A stretch of DNA of 64,000 nucleotides from Afifellaceae bacterium (GTDB lineage Bacteria > Pseudomonadota > Alphaproteobacteria > Rhizobiales > Afifellaceae), in contig JANQKG010000037.1 of NCBI GenBank assembly GCA_028281235.1, forward strand, positions 1-64,000. The letters are read 5' to 3'. The notes beneath the pieces were generated by a model that made no database searches, was not told where the DNA came from, and worked only from the letters and a program-made list of their open reading frames with translations. This document shows, in pieces, positions 30,130 to 38,552 of the stretch. Within the stretch, counting starts at the first letter, position 1. Every line of letters begins with the position of its first letter. Made by a program: the position numbers and the translations under genes.

Positions 30130-30181
30130 CTGAGACGGGACTATGCCGGCGTAACGGTTGCATCAAGGGCTGTACGCGACG

Positions 30182-30772
30182 ATGTCCAAGCGCATCGCCA
30201 TCATTGAGGGGCATCCCGATCAGGCGCCGGAGCGCTTCTGCCGCGCGCTGGCCAGCGCCTATGAGCGCGGCGCACGCGCCGGCGGGCACGAGGTGCGGCG
30301 CATCGATGTCGCGGCTTTGTCCTTCCAGCTGCTGCGCTCGCAGGAGGAGTGGCACGCGCCGCTCGCCTTTCCCGATATTGAGCGCGCGCAGCAGGACATC
30401 GCCTGGGCGGAGCACCTAATCATCATCTATCCGCTATGGCTCGGCGGCATGCCGGCGCTTCTCAAGGGGTTCCTGGAGCAGGTGATGCGGCCGGGCTTTG
30501 CGGTGTACCCGGAGGAGGAGACCGGCGGCTGGCGTGAGCCGAAGCTTGCCGGCCGCTCGGCGCGCATCGTCGTGACCATGGGCATGCCGGCCTTCTTCTA
30601 TCGCTGGTTCTTCGGCGCCCACAGCCTGAAGAGCCTGGAGCGCAACATCCTCAAATTCGTCGGCATCAAGCCGATCCGCGAGACGCTGATCGGCATGGTC
30701 GCAGCGAAAGACGATGCTAAGCGCAAGGCGGCGCTGGCGAAGCTCGAGGCGCTGGGGCGGGCGGGGGCGTGA
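30182..30772 (+). CDS. Flavodoxin-fold NAD(P)H dehydrogenase (quinone) family protein
   Basis: ATG 30182 gives 196 residues starting MSKRIAIIEGHPD, the usual family start; a GTG-type opening eight codons earlier is possible. The flavodoxin fold is indicated by HLIIIYPLWLGGMPALLKGFLEQVMRPGFA, the FMN/FAD-binding loop of the NQO1/MdaB group, and VVTMGMPAFFYRWFFGAH. Members reduce quinones by two electrons or feed potassium efflux. The exact substrate is not evident. It is convergent with uvrD, 6 bp apart. Confidence 0.85.
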   Translation: MSKRIAIIEGHPDQAPERFCRALASAYERGARAGGHEVRRIDVAALSFQLLRSQEEWHAPLAFPDIERAQQDIAWAEHLIIIYPLWLGGMPALLKGFLEQVMRPGFAVYPEEETGGWREPKLAGRSARIVVTMGMPAFFYRWFFGAHSLKSLERNILKFVGIKPIRETLIGMVAAKDDAKRKAALAKLEALGRAGA

Positions 30773-30778
30773 CAATGA

Positions 30779-33142
30779 TCACGCCGCCTCCACAAAACTG
30801 TCCACGACCTTCTTCTGCCCGGCCTTGTCGAAATCCACCGTTAGCTTGTTGCCGTCCACGGCAGCGACGGTGCCTGGGCCGAACTTCAGGTGAAAGACAC
30901 GGTCGCCGGTGGCGAACTTCTCGTCGCCGCCGATGACGCTGCGTGCCACCAGCTCGCCCTCGATGGTGAGGGGTTCGCGCTCCACGCGGCTTCGCGGGTC
31001 GTGTGCGCCGCGGCTGGCCTGCGCGCGTTGCCAGCCCGGCGTGCGATAGGCGGAGTTGAACGGCTCCATGTCGTCGAAGCGCGAGCCGTAGCCGCCCATC
31101 CCACTTATGCCGTAGCCGCCGTAGCTTGCCGGCTCCGACACCTCCACATGGTCCTCCGGCAGTTCGTCGAGGAAGCGCGACGGTACGGTCGATTGCCACA
31201 GGCCGCGCATGCGGCGGTTGGAGACGAACCAGACCTTCGCGGCCTTGCGCGCGCGCGTCAGCCCGACATAGGCGAGGCGGCGCTCCTCCTCCAATCCGGC
31301 GCGGCCGTTCTCGTCGATCGTGCGCTGTGAGGGGAACAACCCTTCCTCCCAGCCGGGCAGGTAGACAATGTCGAACTCCAGCCCTTTGGCGGAGTGCAGC
31401 GTCATGATGGAGACAGCGTCCTGAGCCGCATCGCCCTCGGCGTCCATCACCAGCGAGACATGCTCCAGGAACCCGGCGAGCGATTCGTACTCGCCCATAT
31501 TGTTGATGAGCTCCTTGAGGTTCTCCAACCGCCCCGGCGCCTCGGCCCTGCGGTCCATCTGCCACATCTCCGTGTAGCCGGATTCCTCAAGGATGGTCTC
31601 GGCGAGGTCGATGTGGCTCATGGTGTCGACCAGGCCCGACCAGCGCGCAAAATTGTTCATGAGCGTGGAGAGCGCGTGCCGCTGTGTGGCTTTCAGCTCC
31701 TCCGTCGAAAGGAGCTCGTTCACCGCCGCCATGAGCGGGACGGAGCGGGCGCGTGCATGGCTGTGAATGAGCTTGATTGTGGTCGTGCCGAGGCCGCGTC
31801 TGGGCGTGTTGACGATGCGCTCAAAGGCGAGATCGTCGGCCGGGTTTACGGTGGCGCGCAGATAGGCGAGCGCGTCTCGGATTTCCATACGCTCATAGAA
31901 GCGCGGGCCGCCGATCACGCGATAGTTCAGGCCCAGCGTCACGAAGCGTTCCTCGAATTCGCGCATCTGGGATGAGGCGCGCACCAGGATCGCCATGTCG
32001 TTCAGCGCATGGCCCTGGCGCTGAAGCTGTTCGATGTCGTCGCCGATTGCGCGCGCTTCTTCTGAGGAATCCCAGCCCGACGTGACGGCGACCTTTTCGC
32101 CCATCTCTGCGGTGTCGGTGAAGAGCGTCTTGCCGAGGCGGCCTTCATTATGGGCGATCAGGCCCGAGGCGGCAGCGAGGATGTGGCCGGTGGAGCGGTA
32201 ATTGCGCTCCAGGCGGATGACGGTCGCGCCAGGGAAGTCGCGCTCAAAGCGCAGGATGTTGTCGACCTCCGCACCGCGCCAGCCATAGATGGACTGGTCG
32301 TCGTCGCCGACGCAGCAGACATTCGGATTGCCCTGCGCCAGGAGCCTGAGCCACAGATATTGGGCGACGTTGGTGTCCTGATATTCATCGACCAGCATGT
32401 AGCGGAAGCGTTTTTGAAAGTCGGCGAGTACTTCCGGCTCACCACGGAAGATGTTGAGGCACTCAATCAACAGGTCGCCGAAATCGGCGGCATTCAGCAC
32501 TTTCAGGCGTTGCTGGTATTCGGTGTAGAGTTCCCGGCCCTTGCCGTTGGCGTATGAGTAGGCCTCGCCGTCCGGCACCTTGTCCGGCGTCAGGCCGCGG
32601 TTCTTCCAGCCGTCGATGGCCGCTGCGAGCTGGCGTGCCGGCCAGCGCTTCTCGTCGACATTGTTAGCCGCGACGATCTGCTTCAAGAGGCGGATCTGGT
32701 CGTCGGTGTCGAGGATGGTGAAATCGGAGCGAAGGCCAACCATCTCCGCATGCCGGCGCAAAATCTTCACGCCGATGGAATGGAACGTGCCGAGCCACGG
32801 CATGCCTTCCGCGCGGCCTTCGCCAATCATCGCGGCGACGCGGCTCTTCATCTCGCGCGCCGCCTTGTTGGTGAAGGTGACGGCGAGAATTTGTGACGGC
32901 CAGGCGCGGCCGGTCGCGAGGATGTGGGCGATGCGTGCTGTCAGTACCCGTGTCTTGCCGGTGCCTGCGCCGGCAAGCACCAGGAGCGGGCCGTCGGTGT
33001 GCTCGATCGCCTGGCGCTGTTCCGGATTGAGATCGGCGAGCCAGGGCTCGCCGCCGTCGGGCCCCATGGCGCGCGCGGCAATGCCGCCCGGGCGGGGGGC
33101 GGGCGGTGCGGTTGACTCCGGTTCGTTTACGGATTCGCTCAT
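30779..33142 (-). CDS. uvrD: ATP-dependent DNA helicase UvrD/PcrA
   Basis: This superfamily 1A helicase moves 3' to 5' on DNA in nucleotide excision and mismatch repair. ATG 33142 gives 787 residues; the frame is open to 33196. The Walker A motif AGAGTGKTR is near residue 58, motif Ia AVTFTNKAAREM near 90, motif II VDEYQDTN near 245, motif III GDDDQSIYGWRGA near 272, IV RLERNYRSTGHIL, V VSIMTLHSAKGLEFD and VI EERRLAYVGLTRARK. The last about 60 residues form a Tudor-like C-terminal domain (GDRVFHLKFGPGTVAAVDGNKLTVDF) that binds RNA polymerase in PcrA/UvrD. Confidence 0.95.
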   Translation of the reverse strand: MSESVNEPESTAPPAPRPGGIAARAMGPDGGEPWLADLNPEQRQAIEHTDGPLLVLAGAGTGKTRVLTARIAHILATGRAWPSQILAVTFTNKAAREMKSRVAAMIGEGRAEGMPWLGTFHSIGVKILRRHAEMVGLRSDFTILDTDDQIRLLKQIVAANNVDEKRWPARQLAAAIDGWKNRGLTPDKVPDGEAYSYANGKGRELYTEYQQRLKVLNAADFGDLLIECLNIFRGEPEVLADFQKRFRYMLVDEYQDTNVAQYLWLRLLAQGNPNVCCVGDDDQSIYGWRGAEVDNILRFERDFPGATVIRLERNYRSTGHILAAASGLIAHNEGRLGKTLFTDTAEMGEKVAVTSGWDSSEEARAIGDDIEQLQRQGHALNDMAILVRASSQMREFEERFVTLGLNYRVIGGPRFYERMEIRDALAYLRATVNPADDLAFERIVNTPRRGLGTTTIKLIHSHARARSVPLMAAVNELLSTEELKATQRHALSTLMNNFARWSGLVDTMSHIDLAETILEESGYTEMWQMDRRAEAPGRLENLKELINNMGEYESLAGFLEHVSLVMDAEGDAAQDAVSIMTLHSAKGLEFDIVYLPGWEEGLFPSQRTIDENGRAGLEEERRLAYVGLTRARKAAKVWFVSNRRMRGLWQSTVPSRFLDELPEDHVEVSEPASYGGYGISGMGGYGSRFDDMEPFNSAYRTPGWQRAQASRGAHDPRSRVEREPLTIEGELVARSVIGGDEKFATGDRVFHLKFGPGTVAAVDGNKLTVDFDKAGQKKVVDSFVEAA

Positions 33143-33211
33143 CGTGTCTCGATTCGTGCCGCTAATGGAACAATAGGACAACATTCGGCCCGACACGAGT
33201 GCGCCGTGCGC

Positions 33212-34042
33212 TCAGTCCGCCGCGCCGCCCGGCAGATCCGCCATCCACAGCGCGCCATCGTCACGATGTTCGGGGACATAGCCGCGCCCGGGCGGGATCG
33301 TCTCCAACTGAATGCCGGTCTCGTCGGCGAGATAATCATAGCCGATCTGCTGGTGAGCGCTTTTCGGGTCAAGGTGCTTGTAGAGGTCTCGGCGTGCGTG
33401 GCGCCGCTCCGGCGCGATCATCTTCAGATGGTAGACGTTCAGGCCGGAGGACCGTGTCTTGTGCTTCGGCTTGATCGGGTAGCAGGGCCCGTGCACCGGC
33501 ATGTCGGAGAACACCTGTCCCTCGCGCAGGCGGAACATTGACCCGCGCTTCTTCCGGCCCCAGACGCCGTCCACGCGGTAGGCGTCGGGCGTATACATCT
33601 CGCGGATGTTGAAAGCCCATACGACCCGGCCGCGCGCGCGTGTCAGCTTGTCGAAGCGGGCGGCGGCGGCCTCTTCAAAGCGCTCGTCGGGATCCACAAA
33701 CAAAACCCATTCCGCGTGCACCTCGCGGGCCCGCGCCATGAGCACGCGGCGCCTTTCCGTCTCGCTTGTGAACACACCATCGCCCGCGCGGTCGTCGAAG
33801 GCGATCCAGCCGTCGACCAGCGGTGCGATGTTCTGCAGGAGATCGGGAACGAGATGCGCGTCAAAGCGGTAGGAAAAGAGTGCCACAACGCGAGGCTTGT
33901 CGCTCGTTAAGAAGAGGCGTCGGCGGCGCGGCTTTGGATTGATGCTTTCACTCAGCACGGCGATTGTCGTCGGAAGCGGACCATTAGTGCAGGGATGCCA
34001 ACGGATCGCGGGACGCTCTTGCACGATCCGATTCGACACCAT
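33212..34042 (-). CDS. Glycosyltransferase family 2-like protein
   Basis: The ATG at 34042 gives 276 residues and overlaps the upstream gene by 59 bp; GTG 33958 would give 248 residues without overlap, and I cannot decide between them. The core reads VVALFSYRFDAHLVPDLLQNIAPLVDGWIAFDD, then VLFVDPDERFEEAA, the DPDER acidic motif of family 2-type nucleotide-sugar binding. KHKTRSSGLNVYHLKMI and YKHLDPK are similar to capsule or surface-polysaccharide enzymes. The acceptor is unknown. It is the last of three overlapping genes. Confidence 0.7.
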   Translation of the reverse strand: MVSNRIVQERPAIRWHPCTNGPLPTTIAVLSESINPKPRRRRLFLTSDKPRVVALFSYRFDAHLVPDLLQNIAPLVDGWIAFDDRAGDGVFTSETERRRVLMARAREVHAEWVLFVDPDERFEEAAAARFDKLTRARGRVVWAFNIREMYTPDAYRVDGVWGRKKRGSMFRLREGQVFSDMPVHGPCYPIKPKHKTRSSGLNVYHLKMIAPERRHARRDLYKHLDPKSAHQQIGYDYLADETGIQLETIPPGRGYVPEHRDDGALWMADLPGGAAD

Positions 34043-34898
34043 GGCTTCTGGCCATCCCATAGACGTAGGCAACAACACAGACGGCAATGAGCGGCCGCAG
34101 GCAGAAAGCGACCCGGCGTTCCTTTCCCCGCGTGACCCTTTGTGTGGTGCGGACGCTATCAACAAAGCGTCGCAAGGCATACCGCACGTGACGTTTGAGC
34201 CGCGTTTGACCCAATGCCGCGCGGGCGGCGGCTGTTCTTGCGCCGCGCGCATATTGATCGGCGATCATCGCGGTGAACGTGGCCGGGGACCGGTGAACGG
34301 TGAGGACCTCCGGGGCCCAAACCGGCTTGTGGCCGGGGGCAAGACGCGCGGCAAACTCAGTGTCTTCACTTGTGCGTAGGTCTTCAAGAAAAGATCCGTA
34401 CCGGCGAAACAGGTCCCGCGCATAAGACAGGCCATAACAGCGCGCGATGTCGGGGGGCGCCTCGGGCAGGCGCCGCGCGAAGAGGGAGAGGTGGCTTGCG
34501 GTGGCGAAGACGTTGCGGGGTCGATCGTTGACCAGCGCGCTGGCAACGGTGGCGGCGCCACGTTTGTGGCGCGCGATGCGGTTTTCGGCCCATCCGGCCA
34601 GCGCCAGGCAGTCGGAAGCAAGAAAGGCGACATAGGGCGCGGTGGTTTCTGCGACGCCGACATTGCGCGCTGCGCCCGGCCATAGAAGCTCGTCGTGAGT
34701 CACGATGCGGATTTGCTCGCCAAACGCGCTGAGCTGCTCTGCCGGGCGGCCGCCGCCGGAATTGACGACAACGATCTCCAGCGGAACGGATTGCTCCACC
34801 AGAGACCTTACGGCTTGTTCCAACTCGGGGGGAGCGCCAACGGCGATTACGACGACGGCAAGTTCTGCCGGCGGCGGCTCAGCGTGCGAAAGAACCAC
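33984..34898 (-). CDS. Glycosyltransferase family 2 protein
   Basis: GTG 34898 gives 304 residues. The N-terminal GT-A fold is clear: LAVVVIAVGAPPELEQAVRSLVEQSVPLEIVVVNSGG, then LLWPGAARNVGVAETTAPYVAFLASDC, where the last three residues replace the usual DxD. SEDTEFAARLAPGHKPVWAPEVLTVHR is the acceptor-side region. The C-terminal part has one or two hydrophobic segments (RPLIAVCVVAYVYGMA) that may anchor it to the membrane. The start overlaps the preceding gene by 52 bp. Donor and acceptor are unknown. Confidence 0.78.
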   Translation of the reverse strand: MVLSHAEPPPAELAVVVIAVGAPPELEQAVRSLVEQSVPLEIVVVNSGGGRPAEQLSAFGEQIRIVTHDELLWPGAARNVGVAETTAPYVAFLASDCLALAGWAENRIARHKRGAATVASALVNDRPRNVFATASHLSLFARRLPEAPPDIARCYGLSYARDLFRRYGSFLEDLRTSEDTEFAARLAPGHKPVWAPEVLTVHRSPATFTAMIADQYARGARTAAARAALGQTRLKRHVRYALRRFVDSVRTTQRVTRGKERRVAFCLRPLIAVCVVAYVYGMARSHGVESDRARASRDPLASLH

Positions 34899-35971
34899 GG
34901 CAAAAATCCCGCTCCGTATAGCCGCCGATGGAGGCGATGGACGAGTTGATATCGGGCGCGCACGACCTCAGCTGTTGAGCGCTCCCTTTCCAGGTAGCCT
35001 CTCTCTTCGCTGAGGGCCAGAGCGCGGCTCAGATTTGAGGCGGCGGGCATCGCAATGAGCCGCTCCAGGAACAGATCGAGTCTGAACGAAGCGAGCCGAT
35101 CCTCCTCCAGCGAGGCGACGAAAGCCGCGGCCTTGCCGTGAAGCGCGAGGATGTCGTCCGCGATCTCATTGGGCGTGCGTCGGGTTCCGCAGCAACGGCC
35201 GGAGAAATTGTGTGCGGCGGCGACGTCGAAGTTCTCGGCATCTAGATAGCCCGGGCCGCCGAAGCCGTTATAGACGTAGACCGGCACGCGGCCGGCCAGT
35301 GCGTATTGCACGGTCTTGCCGATCGTGACGACGACGTCGGCTTCTTCGATATCGCGGGGCGAGACACGCGTGTGCGGGCCGTCGCCGCCGATATGCTTGA
35401 CGTTCGCCCGGCGTCTCAGAAGTGCGATCGCGCCGCGGAGCTCGTCGGACAGGTCCTTGGCGACGACCAAGATCTGCTTCGGCGGTCCAGCGCGGGTGCG
35501 GCTTAAGTTGTGGAACGCTGCCGGGGCGGCATTGTGGAAGACCTGGATACGGCCCGGCGGCACAGCCAGCTCACGAAGCCGGCCCGCTGTCTCCACGGAA
35601 TTGGCAAGCACAATGTCGGCTAAGAGGTCCTCGTGGCGTGTCACGATGGTCTCAAAATGCGTAAATGGCGAAAGGTGCGCGAAGGCGAACAGCGTCCGCT
35701 CGCGTGCGCTCCGCTCCGTCTCGTATCGGAGAAGGGGTGCCGTCAGATGCTGAATCCAGACCAGATCGAAGTCAAAGGCGTTGATGCCTGAGAGGTTCGT
35801 TGTCCAGTCGATGTGCGCACGCCTGAGGTCGTCGGTCAGCGGTCGGCCGACAGCGTTCGCTGCGATAAGGCACTCCCATCCGCGTGCGCGGAGCGCCTCG
35901 GCTGCTTCCAGGATCACCAGTTCCGAACCGGCATATTCCTGGAGGCGCTCCGTTGTGAAAAGAGCACGCAT
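34847..35971 (-). CDS. GT-B-type glycosyltransferase-like protein
   Basis: ATG 35971 gives 374 residues starting MRALFTTERLQEYAGSELVILEAAEAL; the frame is open to 36136 but the extra part is atypical. The N-terminal domain (YAGSELVILEAAEALRARGWECLIA) and the segment LANSVETAGRLRELAVPPGRIQVFHNAAP resemble GT4-type enzymes. The C-terminal donor-site Glu-rich motif of GT4 is not clear, so activity is uncertain. It begins the three-gene minus-strand group and is divergent from the cupin gene, 108 bp away. Confidence 0.6.
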   Translation of the reverse strand: MRALFTTERLQEYAGSELVILEAAEALRARGWECLIAANAVGRPLTDDLRRAHIDWTTNLSGINAFDFDLVWIQHLTAPLLRYETERSARERTLFAFAHLSPFTHFETIVTRHEDLLADIVLANSVETAGRLRELAVPPGRIQVFHNAAPAAFHNLSRTRAGPPKQILVVAKDLSDELRGAIALLRRRANVKHIGGDGPHTRVSPRDIEEADVVVTIGKTVQYALAGRVPVYVYNGFGGPGYLDAENFDVAAAHNFSGRCCGTRRTPNEIADDILALHGKAAAFVASLEEDRLASFRLDLFLERLIAMPAASNLSRALALSEERGYLERERSTAEVVRARYQLVHRLHRRLYGAGFLPWFFRTLSRRRQNLPSS

Positions 35972-36079
35972 CCGGTTGCAGCCCTTGCTGATAGGCGCGT
36001 TCTTCTGCGCATTTTCTGCTGTTCGACCGTTGGCCAATACCAACATCACGGAGCGTCGAAGGACAAGGATTGTCTGTCT

Positions 36080-36637
36080 ATGTGTGATATGGATTCTATC
36101 TTGGGTTGTGACAAGGAGACAGACTTGGAACCTCAAGTCGAGAAGCTGACGCTTGAGCGGGAAGGCGACATCCCCAACAGCGCGCTGCCGTTGATGCTCT
36201 ACCGACAGGCGCTGTTATCGGCGCAGCAGGACCCGTTGGCCTGTCAGACGCTGTTCCGCGGCAATGGCTGGGGTGGCAATTGGGTGAACGGCGTCTTCGA
36301 TTATTGGCACTACCATGTCACCGGCCACGAGGTTCTCGGCTGCGTGGCGGGCGAGGCTGATATCGGCTTCGGCGGAGACCACGGGGCGGCGGTGACATTC
36401 TCCGCCGGCGATGTCGTGGTGATCCCCGCCGGGGTGGGCCACAAGCGGCTGAGCGCCGGGCGCGGCGGCTTCACCGTTATCGGCGGCTATCCGCCCGGCC
36501 AAAGCGGCGCCATCGTCAGCGCCGGTGGCATGTCCGTGTCGGAGGCAGCGCAACGGATCGCGACATTGGCGCTACCGGATAGCGATCCGGCCTTCGGCGC
36601 GGACGGCCCGCTTGTTGCGGCGTGGGGTGCGGGATAG
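36080..36637 (+). CDS. Cupin-domain protein
   Basis: ATG 36080 gives 185 residues; ATG 36089 is an alternative. A single beta-barrel cupin is seen: NGVFDYWHYHVTGHEVLGCVAGEADIGFGG (motif 1, His pair and Glu-like position) and FSAGDVVVIPAGVGHKRL (motif 2). The His residues suggest metal binding. The start of the frame reads PLMLYRQALLS, found in a family of stand-alone bacterial cupins of unknown substrate. It is divergent from the glycosyltransferase genes and followed by a repeat that probably ends transcription. Confidence 0.75.
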   Translation: MCDMDSILGCDKETDLEPQVEKLTLEREGDIPNSALPLMLYRQALLSAQQDPLACQTLFRGNGWGGNWVNGVFDYWHYHVTGHEVLGCVAGEADIGFGGDHGAAVTFSAGDVVVIPAGVGHKRLSAGRGGFTVIGGYPPGQSGAIVSAGGMSVSEAAQRIATLALPDSDPAFGADGPLVAAWGAG

Positions 36638-36655
36638 CTGGTGTCGCGTTCTTCT

Positions 36656-36760
36656 TCGTCGTCATTGCCGGGCTTGACCGGCAATCCATACCGTCAGCGT
36701 TTCGCCGAGCTGAGCGGCTCAGGGATCGATGCCCGGATCAAGTCCGGGCATGACGACAAA
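36656..36760. repeat. Dispersed double-hairpin repeat, cupin/ClC junction
   Basis: Two short palindromes, ATTGCCGGGCTTGACCGGCAAT (36664-36685) and ATGCCCGGA-TCAAG-TCCGGGCAT (36730-36752), lie about 45 bases apart. The same two-palindrome unit occurs at 53885-53988. It lies between the 3' ends of two convergent genes, so a bidirectional terminator role is plausible. Elements of this type are common in Hyphomicrobiales genomes. Confidence 0.75.
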
Positions 36761-36809
36761 AAGAGGATCACCTCAATGCATAATCTCGTCTTCAGTGTTA
36801 TGCCGCTCG

Positions 36810-38429
36810 CTAACGATGCGCCTCTGCCGAGCGGTCGACCAAGCCCTGATTGAAGACACGGAGCGCGGCGAGCTGAGTAGCCGTGCCGATTGCGACATTG
36901 GTGTCGGTCGGCTCCACTACCGGCAGCTGGTCGGCGCCGCTTTCGTCGAAGCGGCGAAGCGCGATCTCCAGCGTATCGTCAGTGCGCAGGACCACGGCGC
37001 CTGGCTCAACGGCCTCCTCCGTCTCTGTGTGGTCGAAGAAGTGCGCCACGCGAATGGTGCGCAGAAGCGTGCGGTGCGGGCCGCCGGTCAGGCCGAGGCC
37101 ACGGCGCTCCAATTGCCAGGCAAAGAACGAGCGGCCGGTGAGCGCGACGTTCAGGCCCGTGGCAATGGAGACGGTGAAGAGCAGCGCCATGGTCAGCGCG
37201 TAGCCGCCGGTCAGCTCGAACACGATGATGGTGGTGGAGATGGGCGCGCCAAGCACCGCCCCGGCCACGGCGCCCATGCCGAGGATCGCGTAGAGCCCGA
37301 CGCTGGAGGAGAGGTCGGGCAACAATCCCGTGGCGACGATCCCGAAGGCGCCGCCGGTCAGCGCGCCGAGATAAAGCGTGGGGGAAAACACACCGCCGCC
37401 GAAGCGTGAGGCAAGCGTGATTGCGGTGGCGACGATCTTGGCGGCGATAAGGGCAACGAGAAGTGCAAGCGGCAGCGCGCCTTTCAGCGCCAGGTCGGTG
37501 GTCTCGTAGCCAACGCCCAGAACATCGGGGAAGGCGAGGGCGATGGCGCCCACGGCAAGGCCGCCGATCGCCGGCCTCAGCCACAGCGGGAGTGTGACGC
37601 GGCGCGCCAGATCGTCCCCGGCCATCAGCGCGAACTGGAAGAGCACGGCGACGGCTGCGCAGATCACGCCAAGCAGCGCAAAGGCCGGCACCTCCCAATA
37701 GGAGACGATGTGATAGTCGGGGATCACGAAAGCGGCCGCCTCGCCGAACCAAAGGCGGGAGAGGATTCCGCCCGCCACGGCCGCGATGACCACCGGCACG
37801 AAAGCCGATAGCGCGTAATGGCCGAGGATCACCTCATGGGCGAAGAGCACGCCGGCCACCGGCGCGTTGAACGAGGCGGAGACGGCACTCGCCACGCCGC
37901 AGGCGAGGAGCGTGCGCTCCGGCGCGCCGGCGAGGCGCAAGAGCCGCGCGGCGGCGACGGCAATGGTGCCGCCGAGATGCACGACCGGGCCCTCGCGGCC
38001 GGCGCTGGCGCCACTTCCCAGCGAAATCGTCGATACGACGGCGCTCCAAAGTCCCTCCTTGGCGTCGATGCGCTGGGGCCCGAGCTCGCGCGCCTCAATG
38101 ACATCGGCGATGGCGAACGGCCGGCCGCCGCGGATGAAAAAAGTCAGGATCAGCCCGACAATGAGGCCGCCGGCCGCAGGCGCGAGCAGGACGAAAGGCC
38201 AGGGCGTGTCCCGGGCGAGGCTCGCCACGCGCTCCGATGTGCTGCCGAGCCACGGGAGCTGAACGAGGCCGATCCCCAGGCGGAACAGGATGGCGCCGAC
38301 GCCGACCGCGATTCCCGTGAGCAGCGCGGCCAGCCATAGAAGCGGCTGACGCGACGCAAGGAAGGCCGCGAGATTGGGTGCGATCACGCGGCTGATTGCG
38401 GCGAAGGGGCGCTGAATCGGGTCAAGCAT
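36810..38429 (-). CDS. ClC-family chloride channel/transporter with C-terminal CBS-like region
   Basis: The 539-residue inner-membrane protein has the ClC helices. The selectivity motif GSGASAGREGPVVH near residue 135 has the gating Glu. The Glu in NAPVAGVLFAHEVILG aligns with the inner proton Glu of E. coli ClC, which suggests a chloride/proton antiporter. FGGGVFSPTLYLGA and GAPISTTIIVFELTGGYAL complete the pattern. After the membrane part, about 100 residues contain a CBS-like unit (VVLRTDDTLEIALRRFDESGADQLPVVE). It is convergent with the cupin gene. Confidence 0.92.
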   Translation of the reverse strand: MLDPIQRPFAAISRVIAPNLAAFLASRQPLLWLAALLTGIAVGVGAILFRLGIGLVQLPWLGSTSERVASLARDTPWPFVLLAPAAGGLIVGLILTFFIRGGRPFAIADVIEARELGPQRIDAKEGLWSAVVSTISLGSGASAGREGPVVHLGGTIAVAAARLLRLAGAPERTLLACGVASAVSASFNAPVAGVLFAHEVILGHYALSAFVPVVIAAVAGGILSRLWFGEAAAFVIPDYHIVSYWEVPAFALLGVICAAVAVLFQFALMAGDDLARRVTLPLWLRPAIGGLAVGAIALAFPDVLGVGYETTDLALKGALPLALLVALIAAKIVATAITLASRFGGGVFSPTLYLGALTGGAFGIVATGLLPDLSSSVGLYAILGMGAVAGAVLGAPISTTIIVFELTGGYALTMALLFTVSIATGLNVALTGRSFFAWQLERRGLGLTGGPHRTLLRTIRVAHFFDHTETEEAVEPGAVVLRTDDTLEIALRRFDESGADQLPVVEPTDTNVAIGTATQLAALRVFNQGLVDRSAEAHR

Positions 38430-38552
38430 CGGCCCCAGCTTAAACCTCGTTCGGCCGCATCAAACGAATATGTTGATCTCAGGGGTGGCGCTCCACATCG
38501 GTTTGACTGCATCTTGTTGGTTTTAAAGTCGAAGGCAGGAACGAGCCGGACT

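Noticed and set aside
36656-36760. Protein-coding frame across the twin-palindrome repeat
   Set aside because: Short frames there are the usual products of this repeat type in both strands and carry no ribosome-binding site.
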